In this document: positions 9,534 through 18,642 of the stretch, piece by piece
Position numbering within the stretch: the first letter of the stretch is position 1
How the letters are laid out: each line of letters starts with the position of its first letter
Assembly: GCA_036541255.1 (NCBI GenBank)
Contig: JAZHDD010000059.1
Location: forward strand, 62,001-126,000
Length of the DNA stretch: 64,000 bases
Direction: 5' to 3'
Origin: Paucidesulfovibrio sp036541255
GTDB taxonomy: Bacteria > Desulfobacterota > Desulfovibrionia > Desulfovibrionales > Desulfovibrionaceae
Notes under the pieces: generated by a model
The model's input: only the letters and a program-made list of their open reading frames with translations
What the model was told of the DNA's origin: nothing
Databases searched by the model: none
Made by a program: the position numbers and the translations under genes

Positions 9534-10102
9534 ACAGGGAACGTGTGGCAGTGTCTTCAGATCCTACCGTTTGCAAGCGCTGCGCCCTTCAGGGACCAAC
9601 CTGCTGCCGTCTTCAACCCGGCCAGGAAGAATTTTGTTTTCCTCTTTCCCAGAAGGAAAAAGAACGTATTCAGGAGTACCAGCCTGACGAAGGCGGATTT
9701 GCGCTTCAGGAAAATACGGATGGATTTGTCCTGAACGTGGTCCGGTTGTTTCCCGGTGAAGGCGATTTGGTGCGTACGCTTTTCCCGCCGCGCAAGTTTC
9801 ATTTTCGATTGGCAGTGGACGAGCAGGGCGCATGCCGTTTCCTCGGATCTGCAGGCTGCCGTATCCCTCAGGAACTTCGACCCTATTATTGTCGTCTGTT
9901 TCCCTTCTGGGTTTTCAAAGGGCAAGTGACGGCTTTTGATTCCCCTACTTGCCTTGTCCGCCGGGAATCGGTAAATCAGTTTCGAATGTTGGACTCTCTG
10001 GGCGTTTCTGCAGCCCAAATACGCGACCTCATGGGACGGCTTCGGCTGGCCTGGGGTTTGCCTCCCAAAACCGGCATGAAGCCGGTCAAACCCAGCTTCT
10101 GA
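9530..10102 (+). CDS. YkgJ-family cysteine-cluster protein
   Basis: A 190-residue cysteine-rich cytoplasmic protein. The N-terminal CKRCALQGPTCC fits the CxxC-x5-CC signature of the YkgJ family (zinc- or iron-chelating, function unknown). Further conserved positions are CRFLGSAGC and the YYCRLFPFW motif. The ATG overlaps the kdsD stop by four bases, so translation is coupled, and PBP1A follows 10 bases downstream. The neighbours are both envelope-synthesis genes, but no specific role can be inferred from the sequence. Confidence 0.82.
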   Translation: MNRERVAVSSDPTVCKRCALQGPTCCRLQPGQEEFCFPLSQKEKERIQEYQPDEGGFALQENTDGFVLNVVRLFPGEGDLVRTLFPPRKFHFRLAVDEQGACRFLGSAGCRIPQELRPYYCRLFPFWVFKGQVTAFDSPTCLVRRESVNQFRMLDSLGVSAAQIRDLMGRLRLAWGLPPKTGMKPVKPSF

Positions 10103-10112
10103 TTGTGAGCCT

Positions 10113-12458
10113 ATGAAAATCCTAAAATATTTGCTCTATGCGGCTCTCGCCATGAGCATCCTCGGTGCCGGCGCCATGTATGGCCTCTATCGTTGGGCTT
10201 CCAGCGATTTGCCTAATTTTACCAAGATTACGGACTATACGCCCGCCCTGGTGACGACCGTATATGATCGGGATAACGGGGTGCTCGGCTATTTTTATCA
10301 CCAGAAGCGTTTTCTTGTCCGATTGGACGAAATGAACAAATGGCTGCCCATGGCATTCCTGGCGGCAGAGGATTCGGCCTTCTATGACCATGAAGGTGTG
10401 GATCTTGTTGCCATTTTCCGGGCGTTCATGGTCAACATGCGCTCGGGCCGTGCCAAACAGGGCGGCAGCACCATTACACAGCAGATCGTGAAGCAGCTGT
10501 TGCTCACCAACGTGAAAAGCTATGAACGAAAGCTCAAGGAAGCCATTCTTGCCTACCGGTTGGAAAATTACCTCACCAAGGAAGAGATACTGACCATCTA
10601 TCTCAATGAGATATTTCTTGGTTCCAATAGTTATGGAGTGGAAGCGGCTGCCCGCACCTATTTCGGTAAGCACGCCTTGGACTTGACCCTGGCCGAAAGC
10701 GCCATGATCGCTGGTTTGCCCCAGGCACCCAGTCGGTACAGCCCGTATTCCAATTTTGAATTGGCCCAGGGAAGGCAGCGTTATGTGCTCAATCAGATGC
10801 ATGAGCTCGGTTGGATTACGGATCAGCAGCATGCCGAAGCCCTGGCACAGGAGATTGTGCTGCAGCGCATGCCTGATCCTTCGTGGCGTACCGGGGCCTA
10901 CTATCTTGAGGAAGTGCGGCGTTGGCTCATCAACAAGTATGGTGAGGAAGCGGTCTACGAACGCGGGCTCTCCGTGTATACGGCGTGTGATCCCAAGCAT
11001 CAGGCTGCTGCCGAGCGTGCCTTGCGCCGGGGCCTTGAAAACGCGGACAAGCGTCGTGGCTGGCTCGGTCCCGTGGGCAACGTGGATGAAAAGCCGGAAC
11101 TCGTGGACCGTCTGGACAATCAGTTGGTCAAGCCCGAAACATTGGCTGTGAATGACCGGATTTTAGCCATGGTGACTTCCGTTACCAAGGAAAGCGCTCA
11201 GATCAAGGCCGGTCCTTTGGATGGAGTCGTGCCCGTTGAGAGTATGTCCTGGTGTCGTCCTCCGAATATCAAGGTTCGCGCCGCCTATGCCTCGAAGATT
11301 ACCGACGCGCGAAAAGTGTTGAAAAAGGGCGACGTGATATGGGTTTCCATCAAGTCGCTCCCCGGCGAGGGCAAGGCCGACTGGGCTTTTGATCTCGAGG
11401 TCGAGCCCGAAGTGCAGGGCGCGCTGGTCTCCATCGCGCCGCCCACGGGCGAAGTGTTGGCCTTGGTGGGCGGTTACGACTACATGAGCAGCGAATATAA
11501 CCGGGCCACCCAGGCCAAGCGTCAACCCGGTTCCGCCTTCAAGCCCCTGGTGTATTCGACCGCTATTGACAACGGGCTGACTGCCGCTTCGTTGGTCAAG
11601 GACACTTCCATTGTTTTCGAGAACAATGATGGGTCGGTCTGGCGTCCGGAGAACTACGAGGAAAGAAACTACGGCTGGCTTTCTTTGCGTACCGCCTTGG
11701 TGTTGTCCAAGAACCTCGTGACCATCCGGGTGGCCCAGAAAGTCGGCATCAATAAGATTATCGAACGCGCCAAGGCTTTGGGATTGCAGGCCGAGTTCCC
11801 CCACGACCTGTCTCTTGCCTTGGGGTCTGCCTCGGTCACGCCCATGAATCTTTGCAGCGCCTTTACGGTTTTCCCGCGTCAGGGGTCCTGGGTGGAGCCA
11901 CGACTGGTGCTTGGCGTCAAGGATGTTTGGGGCGAGGAACTCTATGCCTCGGAAGTGGCCGTCCATGAAGTTATGAGCCCACAAACAGCCTACATCATGA
12001 CGTATTTGATGCAGGAGGTCGTGCGGCATGGCACAGGTCGCAAAGCATTGGTATTGGGCCGTCCGCTGGCGGGCAAGACAGGTACTACCAACGACGAGCG
12101 GGACGCCTGGTTCATGGGATTTGCGCCGTATCTGCTTACGGGAGTATATGTGGGCTTTGACGAGCCGCGGTCCATGGGGGCCGGAGAAGCGGGCGGCACC
12201 ACAGCACTGCCCATTTGGATCGACTACCGCAAGGCTGTCGAAGAAGACTATCCCGTGGAGGATTTCCTGCAGCCCGAAGGTGTGGTCATGTCTCGTGCCA
12301 CATTCGAAGAGGGTTCCAAGGAAGGTGTGCATATGGTATCCTATTTCCTGCCGTTCAAAGAGGGGACCCAACCGTCGCCTCGGAACTATGACGAACCCGG
12401 TGCCGCGGGAAGCAGTTCTGTCGGGGTTGACGACGCACTCCTGAAGCAAGGGTTCTAG
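10113..12458 (+). CDS. mrcA: Penicillin-binding protein 1A, bifunctional
   Basis: Class A PBP that polymerises and crosslinks peptidoglycan in the periplasm. The 781-residue protein has one N-terminal membrane helix (about 6-26). The GT51 glycosyltransferase domain carries EDSAFYDHEGVD with the catalytic glutamate and GGSTITQQIVKQ. An OB-like insert follows, then the transpeptidase domain with the active-site SxxK in PGSAFKPL, the SKN motif in LSKNLVTI and the KTGTT box. Length and OB insert fit the PBP1A rather than the PBP1B branch. It lies 10 bases after the YkgJ-like gene and shares its operon. Confidence 0.95.
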   Translation: MKILKYLLYAALAMSILGAGAMYGLYRWASSDLPNFTKITDYTPALVTTVYDRDNGVLGYFYHQKRFLVRLDEMNKWLPMAFLAAEDSAFYDHEGVDLVAIFRAFMVNMRSGRAKQGGSTITQQIVKQLLLTNVKSYERKLKEAILAYRLENYLTKEEILTIYLNEIFLGSNSYGVEAAARTYFGKHALDLTLAESAMIAGLPQAPSRYSPYSNFELAQGRQRYVLNQMHELGWITDQQHAEALAQEIVLQRMPDPSWRTGAYYLEEVRRWLINKYGEEAVYERGLSVYTACDPKHQAAAERALRRGLENADKRRGWLGPVGNVDEKPELVDRLDNQLVKPETLAVNDRILAMVTSVTKESAQIKAGPLDGVVPVESMSWCRPPNIKVRAAYASKITDARKVLKKGDVIWVSIKSLPGEGKADWAFDLEVEPEVQGALVSIAPPTGEVLALVGGYDYMSSEYNRATQAKRQPGSAFKPLVYSTAIDNGLTAASLVKDTSIVFENNDGSVWRPENYEERNYGWLSLRTALVLSKNLVTIRVAQKVGINKIIERAKALGLQAEFPHDLSLALGSASVTPMNLCSAFTVFPRQGSWVEPRLVLGVKDVWGEELYASEVAVHEVMSPQTAYIMTYLMQEVVRHGTGRKALVLGRPLAGKTGTTNDERDAWFMGFAPYLLTGVYVGFDEPRSMGAGEAGGTTALPIWIDYRKAVEEDYPVEDFLQPEGVVMSRATFEEGSKEGVHMVSYFLPFKEGTQPSPRNYDEPGAAGSSSVGVDDALLKQGF

Positions 12459-12468
12459 GAGGAATTCC

Positions 12469-13272
12469 ATGCAGCTCGACTTGTATCAGGTGGACGCCTT
12501 TTCCGCTGAGATATTCGGTGGAAACCCCGCGGCCGTGGTGCCTTTGTACGAGTGGCCGAGCGATGACCTGATGCAAAAAATCGCCTCGGAAAACGGGCTT
12601 TCAGAGACGGCTTTTTTCGTCAAAAAAGGGGAGTATTACGAATTGCGCTGGTTCACTCCCTGTGGAGAGGTGGACCTCTGCGGCCATGCCACACTGGCGA
12701 CGGCCTATGTACTTTTCGAACTCTTGGGTTATCCGGATGATTGCGTGGTTTTTTCCACCAAGAGCGGCAGACTGTTCGTGGATAGGGAAGAGAAGAGTTA
12801 TCTTTCCATGGATCTGCCTGCCTGGACCTGCAAGCCGTTTCAGGTCACGGAACGGGTTGTACGGGCTCTGGGGGCACGGCCCAGCGAGTTGTTCTTCACG
12901 CGGGATTTTATCGCCGTGTTCGAGGATGAAGATACCGTGCGCAGTCTGAAACCGGATATGGTCCTGGTGGCGCAGCTTGACGGGCTCTGTCTGATTGCGA
13001 CCGCTCCGGGCAAGGATTATGATTTTGTTTCACGTGTGTTCGTCCCGGCCATGGGCATTCCCGAAGATCCCGTTACAGGATCGGCCCATTGCAGTCTGGT
13101 GCCGTTCTGGTCCAAGCGGCTTGGCAAGGAAGATTTGCGCGCCTATCAGGCCTCTGAGCGCGGTGGAGAGCTACTGTGCCGTAATCTGGGCGAACGTGTG
13201 AAGATCGCGGGCAAAGCCGCCCTGTATCTCAAAGGGAAGATTTACCTGGACGGCTGCAATTCCTGCGATTGA
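12469..13272 (+). CDS. PhzF-family isomerase/epimerase
   Basis: A 267-residue member of the PhzF/diaminopimelate-epimerase-fold family. Motifs are the N-terminal QVDAFSAEIFGGNPAAV, the conserved catalytic glutamate in ENGLSETAFF, CGEVDLCGHATLA, and DPVTGSAHCSL near residue 203. Family members isomerise small metabolites, and most, like this one, have unknown substrates. There is no phenazine cluster nearby, so a phenazine role is not supported. It has a good GGAGG Shine-Dalgarno and is the last gene of the carB run. It meets the U32 gene tail to tail 12 bases later. Confidence 0.88.
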   Translation: MQLDLYQVDAFSAEIFGGNPAAVVPLYEWPSDDLMQKIASENGLSETAFFVKKGEYYELRWFTPCGEVDLCGHATLATAYVLFELLGYPDDCVVFSTKSGRLFVDREEKSYLSMDLPAWTCKPFQVTERVVRALGARPSELFFTRDFIAVFEDEDTVRSLKPDMVLVAQLDGLCLIATAPGKDYDFVSRVFVPAMGIPEDPVTGSAHCSLVPFWSKRLGKEDLRAYQASERGGELLCRNLGERVKIAGKAALYLKGKIYLDGCNSCD

Positions 13273-13284
13273 TCCCCGCTGATT

Positions 13285-15288
13285 CTAGAGCAACCTCAGA
13301 TCCCAGTTGAATCTGCTGGTGCGGTTCGACTGCCGGACATGTTTTGGCAGCCGTTCGTGCATGGTCAGCATGAAGGCGTACCCAGCCTTTTCCAGGGGTT
13401 TGGCCTCGCGAGTTAAATCCAGCTCCCAGTTGGGGTAGACCCAATAGTTCTGGCCGAGCGGCTTGACCCAGCAAATTTCCCCTTTGGGGCTGGAGTATTC
13501 CTCCCCGGTCTTGACTCCCTCGCCCAGCACGCGGGATATGCCGAGAGGCCACATTCCCTTGAGCACGATACCCAACGGCAACGGGCTTTCCGCCGGAAGA
13601 CGGAGGAATTCGTCGCCGGAAAGTTCCGGACTGACAAAGGCGGCTGTAAAGCCCATGTCGGCACAAGTCTGCATGGCTTGGGCATTGGAAAGGTTGCAGA
13701 ATGGACCGGCCACCAGTTGGACAGGGTGTTTTTTGAGCAGGCCCAATTGCCAGGGCGCGTTGCAGACCACAGTCTCCGCACCTTTGTCCATGGCCATGGC
13801 CAGGGTCTCGGCCCATTGGGCTTCCTCGTCAGGCCAGATCACCGGCGGCAACCACCACCAGGTGCGGCGTGCCAAGGGTGTTGGGATGGATTCCACGATG
13901 CGCCGATCCAGCCAAAGACCCGAGGAATCCGATGATTTGCCGCGGGTCGGGATGCGATCCAACGTCAGATGCATGGTCTTGGTGGGCTTTGCTCGTACCA
14001 GCGGCGTTGGCTCAAAATCGGAAGCTTCAACCACCTGTCCTGCGGGCAGGCTCGTCAATTCTTTGTCCAGGCGACGCAACTCGCCCATCAATTCCGGTTC
14101 GCGGCGATCAATGAGAAAGACCTTCATGCCGGGGCGTGGAACAGATCCTTTGAGGGACGGGATGTCCACTCGGCCGCCTTTGGGGACGGCGCGCCGTACA
14201 GGCATGGTGCGGTGGCCGATTTCGTCCTCATAGCCGATACGCAGGAAGTCGCCGGGCAAAAGCGGCATGCGCGGTTGAAAATACGGTTTTCTATCTTGGG
14301 ATTTGATGAGGCCTATGAGCTGGCCCGAGCCGGTGTCTTTGCCAGGATCCACTGGCGTGAAGGCGCGTTGCGGTAAAAAAAGCGAATGGGTGGATGGACG
14401 CCCCAAGGCTTGTTCCAGGAGGCTTGCCGCATCTTTTTTTGCTTGGGCGTCTTTGGGCTTGTCGCGCAGCAGGCGGTAGGCGGAAACCGTATAATAGACG
14501 TAATGCGGTCCTTTTTTGCGTCCTTCGATTTTCCAGGCTTTGATGCGGGGGATGTCCAGCAGCGGCTTGGTCAACACGTCCAGGCTGTAGTCCATGCAGG
14601 AAAAGGCGCGGAGTCCCCGGTCGTCCCGGGCGTGGGTATAGAGTCGGCGGCAAGGCTGCACGCAGCGTCCGCGCAGGCCGCTTTTGCCGCCCATGTAACT
14701 GGACCACCAGCAGCGGCCCGATACGGAATAGCACAGCGCGCCATGCACGAAAATTTCCAGGTCCAGATCGGCAGGGCATGCGTCGGCCATGGCCTTGGCC
14801 TCGTCCAGATTCAATTCGCGAGGGATGACCACGCGGTTGGCTCCAAGCTCATGGGCGATGCGCAATCCTGCGGGATGGCTCAGATTGGCCAGAGTGGAAA
14901 GATGCAATTCACCCGCAAAGCCCGCCTGCCGCGCCACGCGAAACAGACCTGGGTCCTGGATGATCAGGGCGTCGGGCTGAACCGCGGCGGCGGCCCGTTC
15001 GATGAGCCTGCCTGCGGAAGCTTCGTCACCGGGCTTGACCAGGGTGTTCATGGCGACGTACACCTTGACACCTTTGCCGTGGGCCAGGTTTGCCAGGCGG
15101 GAGAGCTCACTGATCGAGAAGTTTTGGGCCTGCATACGGGCCGAAAAATGTTTCAGGCCAAGGTAGACGGCATCTGCTCCAGCGGCCAGCGCCGCTAGAA
15201 AGCAGTCTTTATCCCCTGCGGGGGCCATGATTTCCGGTCGGAAGGGTTCCTGCCGGGGATCGTTGACAATGATATCGTTGGTATTCAA
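13285..15288 (-). CDS. U32 peptidase-family protein (RlhA/TrhP type)
   Basis: 667 residues. The N-terminal half is the U32 barrel-like domain (EIMAPAGDKDCFLAALAAG, then AVYLGLKHFSARM). Cysteines in HGALCYSVSGRCWWSS and GLRGRCVQPCRR match those of the U32 RNA-hydroxylation proteins. The length, with a long C-terminal extension, is closer to RlhA (23S rRNA C2501 hydroxylation) than to the shorter TrhP. Family assignment is firm and the RNA target is inferred. The start appears to be TTG 15288, because a stop lies just upstream in frame. That leaves 12 bases to the divergent pyrK start. Confidence 0.85.
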   Translation of the reverse strand: MNTNDIIVNDPRQEPFRPEIMAPAGDKDCFLAALAAGADAVYLGLKHFSARMQAQNFSISELSRLANLAHGKGVKVYVAMNTLVKPGDEASAGRLIERAAAAVQPDALIIQDPGLFRVARQAGFAGELHLSTLANLSHPAGLRIAHELGANRVVIPRELNLDEAKAMADACPADLDLEIFVHGALCYSVSGRCWWSSYMGGKSGLRGRCVQPCRRLYTHARDDRGLRAFSCMDYSLDVLTKPLLDIPRIKAWKIEGRKKGPHYVYYTVSAYRLLRDKPKDAQAKKDAASLLEQALGRPSTHSLFLPQRAFTPVDPGKDTGSGQLIGLIKSQDRKPYFQPRMPLLPGDFLRIGYEDEIGHRTMPVRRAVPKGGRVDIPSLKGSVPRPGMKVFLIDRREPELMGELRRLDKELTSLPAGQVVEASDFEPTPLVRAKPTKTMHLTLDRIPTRGKSSDSSGLWLDRRIVESIPTPLARRTWWWLPPVIWPDEEAQWAETLAMAMDKGAETVVCNAPWQLGLLKKHPVQLVAGPFCNLSNAQAMQTCADMGFTAAFVSPELSGDEFLRLPAESPLPLGIVLKGMWPLGISRVLGEGVKTGEEYSSPKGEICWVKPLGQNYWVYPNWELDLTREAKPLEKAGYAFMLTMHERLPKHVRQSNRTSRFNWDLRLL

Positions 15289-15300
15289 AGGGTCTCATCC

Positions 15301-16080
15301 ATGCGTAAGAAATTTTGCCGGGAAGTGACAGTAGTTGAAATCCTGCCGGTAGGTCAATCCGAAGGTGAAGGGGAGTTTTTTGAGCTGCGGCTTGAGGAAC
15401 CCGGCTGGACTGATTGGCAGCCCGGCCAATTTGTGATGGTTCGTCCTTCTGATTGGGATTTTTCCCTGATCTGGGGGCGTCCTTTTTCCATCTGTCGTTC
15501 CCGGGATGGACTGTTCAGTATCTTTTTCCAGAACGTTGGGCGGGGGACTGCGCGGATTGCAAAACTGCGTCCCGGCGACAAGGTGACGGTTTGGGGGCCA
15601 CTGGGCAATTCCTTTGTCATGGAAAAGAGCACGCCCACCCTGCTGCTTGCCGGAGGAGTTGGGCTGGCTCCTTTTGTCGGGTATGTCGAACGGCATCCTA
15701 CGCCGGAACATCTAGAATTGCTGTTCGCACATCGGCTGCCGCTGGGATGTTATCCGTATCCTGCATTGGCCGCTGCCGGCACGCGGGGCTGCCTGGAAGA
15801 GCGGAGCCCGGCGGACCTTCCGAAAATTATTCAGGCCGTGCAGCATAAGGTCGCGCAGTACAAGGAAGGTTTGGTGTTGTGCTGCGGCCCCACGCCGTTC
15901 ATGCGCACAGTGCAGCAGGCCGCACTGAAGTATGGCGTGCGTTGCCAGGTGTCCCTGGAAAACCGCATGGCTTGCGGGGTGGGCGCGTGTCTTGGCTGCG
16001 TCTGCAAGGACGGTCAGGGCCACCATGTCCAGACGTGCACGCGTGGCCCTGTGTTCTGGGCTCAGGACGTGACTCTCTAG
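15301..16080 (+). CDS. pyrK: Dihydroorotate dehydrogenase electron-transfer subunit
   Basis: FAD and [2Fe-2S] subunit that passes electrons from PyrD to NAD. The 259-residue protein has a ferredoxin-reductase-like FAD domain (GQFVMVRP, then RPFSICR), a nucleotide-binding domain (LLLAGGVGLAPFVGYVER), and a C-terminal cysteine cluster (MACGVGACLGCVCK, then VQTCTRGPVF) that holds the 2Fe-2S centre. pyrD follows 28 bases downstream, as expected for the class 1B heterotetramer. Confidence 0.95.
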   Translation: MRKKFCREVTVVEILPVGQSEGEGEFFELRLEEPGWTDWQPGQFVMVRPSDWDFSLIWGRPFSICRSRDGLFSIFFQNVGRGTARIAKLRPGDKVTVWGPLGNSFVMEKSTPTLLLAGGVGLAPFVGYVERHPTPEHLELLFAHRLPLGCYPYPALAAAGTRGCLEERSPADLPKIIQAVQHKVAQYKEGLVLCCGPTPFMRTVQQAALKYGVRCQVSLENRMACGVGACLGCVCKDGQGHHVQTCTRGPVFWAQDVTL

Positions 16081-16108
16081 TTCGGCGCAAAGAGCTGAGG
16101 AGCTGAAT

Positions 16109-17032
16109 ATGGACCAACATGTTTCGTTTGCCGGACTGACACTGAAGAATCCTATTCTCACCGCTTCCGGTACCTTCGGTTTTGGCTTGGAATTTTCCGG
16201 TTATGGCGATTTGAGTTCCTTGGGAGGCATCGTGGCCAAGGGGCTGTCCCTGCGGCCCCGTGAAGGCAACCCCATGCCGCGCATCGCGGAAACCCCGTGC
16301 GGCATGCTCAACGCCATTGGCATCCAGAACCCGGGCGTGGAAGTTTTTGTTCAAAAGATACTGCCGGCCATGCCTTGGCGGGAAACTGCCGTGGTTGCCA
16401 ATCTTTACGCCTGTGATGCCGCCGAATATGCAGAATTGGCGGGTATTCTTGCCGTGGAAGAGGGGATTGCCGCCCTTGAGGTCAATGTCTCGTGCCCCAA
16501 CGTCAGTCAGGGCGGGGCGCTGTTCGGCGCTGATCCGGCGCAGATCACACGGGTCACCGAGGCGGTCAAATCGCGCGCGGGCAATAAGCCCGTCTGGGTC
16601 AAACTTTCGCCCAACGTCACGGACGTGGCTGTCTGCGCACGTGCCGCGGAACAGGGCGGGGCGGACGCGCTTTCGCTCATCAATACATTGACCGGGATGG
16701 CCGTGGATGCCCGGACGCGCAGACCGAGGCTGGCGAACGTGGTGGGCGGACTTTCCGGGCCGGCCATTAAACCCGTGGCCTTGCGGTGCGTACATCAGGC
16801 TGCCCAAGCGGTCAAAATTCCTCTTGTCGGCATCGGGGGAGTTGCTTCTGCCGAAGATGTTTTGGAATTCATGCTTGTTGGCGCTCATGCCGTGCAGATA
16901 GGGACCGCCAATTTTCTGCGCCCGGATTTTACGTTCCGGCTTGTGGAACAATTGGCGGAGCTGACGCAGGCATTGGGGATTTCTTCCTGGGACGAATATC
17001 GGGGATCGCTTGAAATTCCTGGCAATAGTTGA
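16109..17032 (+). CDS. pyrD: Dihydroorotate dehydrogenase, class 1B catalytic subunit
   Basis: Oxidises dihydroorotate to orotate in pyrimidine synthesis, with PyrK as NAD-linked partner. The 307-residue FMN barrel protein has LKNPILTASGTFGFG at the N-terminus, the class 1 catalytic cysteine in VNVSCPNVSQGG, and the FMN phosphate site around VGAHAVQIGTANF. Cysteine as the active base separates it from membrane-bound class 2 enzymes, which use serine. Together with carB upstream, the window holds several pyrimidine genes in separate operons. Confidence 0.96.
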   Translation: MDQHVSFAGLTLKNPILTASGTFGFGLEFSGYGDLSSLGGIVAKGLSLRPREGNPMPRIAETPCGMLNAIGIQNPGVEVFVQKILPAMPWRETAVVANLYACDAAEYAELAGILAVEEGIAALEVNVSCPNVSQGGALFGADPAQITRVTEAVKSRAGNKPVWVKLSPNVTDVAVCARAAEQGGADALSLINTLTGMAVDARTRRPRLANVVGGLSGPAIKPVALRCVHQAAQAVKIPLVGIGGVASAEDVLEFMLVGAHAVQIGTANFLRPDFTFRLVEQLAELTQALGISSWDEYRGSLEIPGNS

Positions 17033-17099
17033 GCGCGTTTTTTTTGGCGCTTAAGGCTTGCCAGCGGAATCGTTTTATATTAGGTCATTCCTTCCTCGC

Positions 17100-17191
17100 G
17101 GAGAGGTGTCCGAGTCCGGCTTAAGGAGCACGCCTGGAAAGCGTGTGTGGGGGAAACTCCACCGGAGGTTCAAATCCTCTCCTCTCCGCCA
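17100..17191 (+). tRNA. tRNA-Ser (anticodon GGA)
   Basis: The acceptor arms GGAGAGG (17100-17106) and CCTCTCC (17181-17187) pair, followed by discriminator G and an encoded CCA. The anticodon arm CACGC/GCGTG encloses CTGGAAA with GGA at 17136-17138, reading UCC/UCU serine codons. A long variable arm (GTGGGGGAAACTCCAC) is typical of type II serine tRNAs. The T-arm GGTTCAAATCC is intact. Confidence 0.97.
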
Positions 17192-17202
17192 GATTGAAAT
17201 CT

Positions 17203-17230
17203 AAGCCCTGAAGCAATTCAGGGCTTTTTC
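17203..17230 (+). terminator. Terminator of tRNA-Ser
   Basis: AAGCCCTGAA and TTCAGGGCTT form a ten-base-pair stem around a GCAA loop, followed by TTTT. It lies 11 bases after the tRNA. Confidence 0.88.
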
Positions 17231-17492
17231 TTTGTCCCGTCACGGCCCGGGACGGATACGACTTAAGGGTAGGGTCTGCTGTCGGAGAAACATGCGGCTA
17301 GCGGGGCAGCTTATCTGCTGCCTGTCTCAAAAATCATTCCTCTCTTTATTTTTCGGCTGCATCCCCTTAATCTCTTTTTGGTTGGGCATTCTCCTGAGAG
17401 GTTGTACGAAAACAGCCAGTCTTGGTTTGTTTTGATAAACGTATTTTGGGGAACGGTTTTTTTTAATGTGTCAGGGCAAAGAGGGAGGACAA
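17231..17492. other. Intergenic gap before the glycosyltransferase-like gene
   Basis: No convincing gene. It contains a GCAGC/GCTGC hairpin near 17306-17325 without a T-tract, and becomes increasingly AT-rich toward the downstream gene, where its promoter should lie. No promoter pair stood out clearly. Confidence 0.5.
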
Positions 17493-18407
17493 GTGAGCGG
17501 TAAGGTTGATGTCATAATCAATGTTTGCGGGAAGGTGTATCAGACGGCCTTGGCATTACTGACGTTGGACAGAGTATCTGGACAACATATCGATAAAATT
17601 TATTTCGTTGAAGAAAATACCACTTATCGCAATGTTGAAATGCACGGTGGGCACCATGAATATGTCCGGGAGAAATTGAAGGAAAAAATCGTCTATATGA
17701 TGCCTTCGCAGTGGAATTATTGCTTCGACTTAGAGCGTGACAAGCTGAAATCTACAGAATACAGGCATTCTGTGCGTTATCAGTATGGCTGGGAGTCGAG
17801 CGACAAAGATCACGTTTTGATCATACATAATGATGCAACGTTTCATGGAGATGTTGTCGGAGCCATGCTGAAGGCCATAGAAGACAATATTGCGATCGGT
17901 CACATCGGCCAGTGTTGGTATTGCCCGGCCGCTTTTACCGGAAAGTGTTCTTCGGAAACTTATACGGAGTATCGTCCTTCGTTCTCCGAGCTGCGCAATC
18001 TGTACCGGAAGACCATTGCTCCGCAGGGGGAACTCATGCGGGCCTATCACTTGCCGCGAATGCATGAGATGTTTGAACGTCAACCGTGGCCGTTGCCCGA
18101 GTGTAGAGTCAATGAATGGTGCGCGCTCGTGAATATGAAGAAAGCACGAGCAATCACCGTCCCCACTGGCAGTGTTACGCCGTTTGGGGCAATCATCAAC
18201 GTGGGCAAGCAGATTCTTGATGTGGGGTGCCAATGGTTCAGGGATGTCCACATCCGGGGATTTACATGCAAACATTTCGACATCTATGAATATATGCATC
18301 ATGATGTCCCGCCTACCGGGCAGCCCACGCTTATTGACAAGGATCGTTATCAAGTCAAGGAAATGGAGGCGTTGGAACGATTGAGAAACGATTTTGGACA
18401 CCCGTGA
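17493..18407 (+). CDS. Hypothetical protein, possibly glycosyltransferase-like
   Basis: A 304-residue protein I do not recognise as a named family. The N-terminal half looks like an alternating alpha/beta nucleotide-sugar fold. A hydrophobic strand, HVLIIHNDATFHGD (about 107-120), ends in an HND motif placed where GT-A enzymes have DxD. Aromatic residues and cysteines are scattered after it. No signal peptide or membrane segment is seen. GTG 17493 is chosen because GGAGG sits four bases upstream. An ATG at 17466 has no ribosome-binding site. The gene stands alone between tRNA-Ser and ffs and appears less GC-rich than its neighbours, which would fit lateral acquisition. Confidence 0.55.
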   Translation: MSGKVDVIINVCGKVYQTALALLTLDRVSGQHIDKIYFVEENTTYRNVEMHGGHHEYVREKLKEKIVYMMPSQWNYCFDLERDKLKSTEYRHSVRYQYGWESSDKDHVLIIHNDATFHGDVVGAMLKAIEDNIAIGHIGQCWYCPAAFTGKCSSETYTEYRPSFSELRNLYRKTIAPQGELMRAYHLPRMHEMFERQPWPLPECRVNEWCALVNMKKARAITVPTGSVTPFGAIINVGKQILDVGCQWFRDVHIRGFTCKHFDIYEYMHHDVPPTGQPTLIDKDRYQVKEMEALERLRNDFGHP

Positions 18408-18438
18408 TCCGTTGCATTGGCGAGAGGCTTTTTCAGCC

Positions 18439-18467
18439 TTGACTGTGCGTACGGGAGCGCGTAGATA
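18439..18467 (+). promoter_or_regulatory. Promoter of the SRP RNA gene
   Basis: TTGACT (18439-18444) and TAGATA (18462-18467) are separated by 17 bases, a near-consensus sigma-70 promoter. Transcription would start near 18474, about 30 bases before the conserved RNA core. Confidence 0.7.
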
Positions 18468-18504
18468 AAGCGATCCGGCGATAGGCCGGTATGTGTAAGT
18501 GTAA

Positions 18505-18602
18505 TGCTCAGGGAAGCCGGGTGGCGGTTGCGTCGTGAACCCCGTCAGGCCCGAAAGGGAGCAGCGGTAACGGTTGTTGCCGGGTGCCTGGCTTCCCTGA
18601 AA
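18505..18602 (+). ncRNA. ffs: Signal recognition particle RNA (4.5S type)
   Basis: RNA scaffold of the SRP that binds Ffh and targets nascent membrane proteins. The diagnostic domain IV sequence is present as GTCAGGCCCGAAAGGGAGC followed by AGCGGTAAC, with the asymmetric and symmetric loops and GAAA tetraloop. The terminal stem pairs TCAGGGAAGCC (18508-18518) with GGCTTCCCTGA (18590-18600). This is the short hairpin form without an Alu domain, usual for proteobacteria. The exact processed ends are uncertain. Confidence 0.95.
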
Positions 18603-18642
18603 AGCGCGTCTCGATCCGAAAGGATAGACGCGCTTTTTTTGT
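18602..18642 (+). terminator. Terminator of ffs
   Basis: AAAGCGCGTCT pairs with AGACGCGCTTT around an internal CGATCCGAAAGGAT hairpin loop, followed by a T-run. Confidence 0.9.

Noticed and set aside
12469..13272. Phenazine biosynthesis from the PhzF-like gene
   Set aside because: No other phz genes are nearby, and PhzF-fold proteins are common with unrelated substrates.
17232..17435. 68-codon ORF after tRNA-Ser
   Set aside because: It starts inside the terminator tail, lacks a ribosome-binding site and has no recognisable domain.
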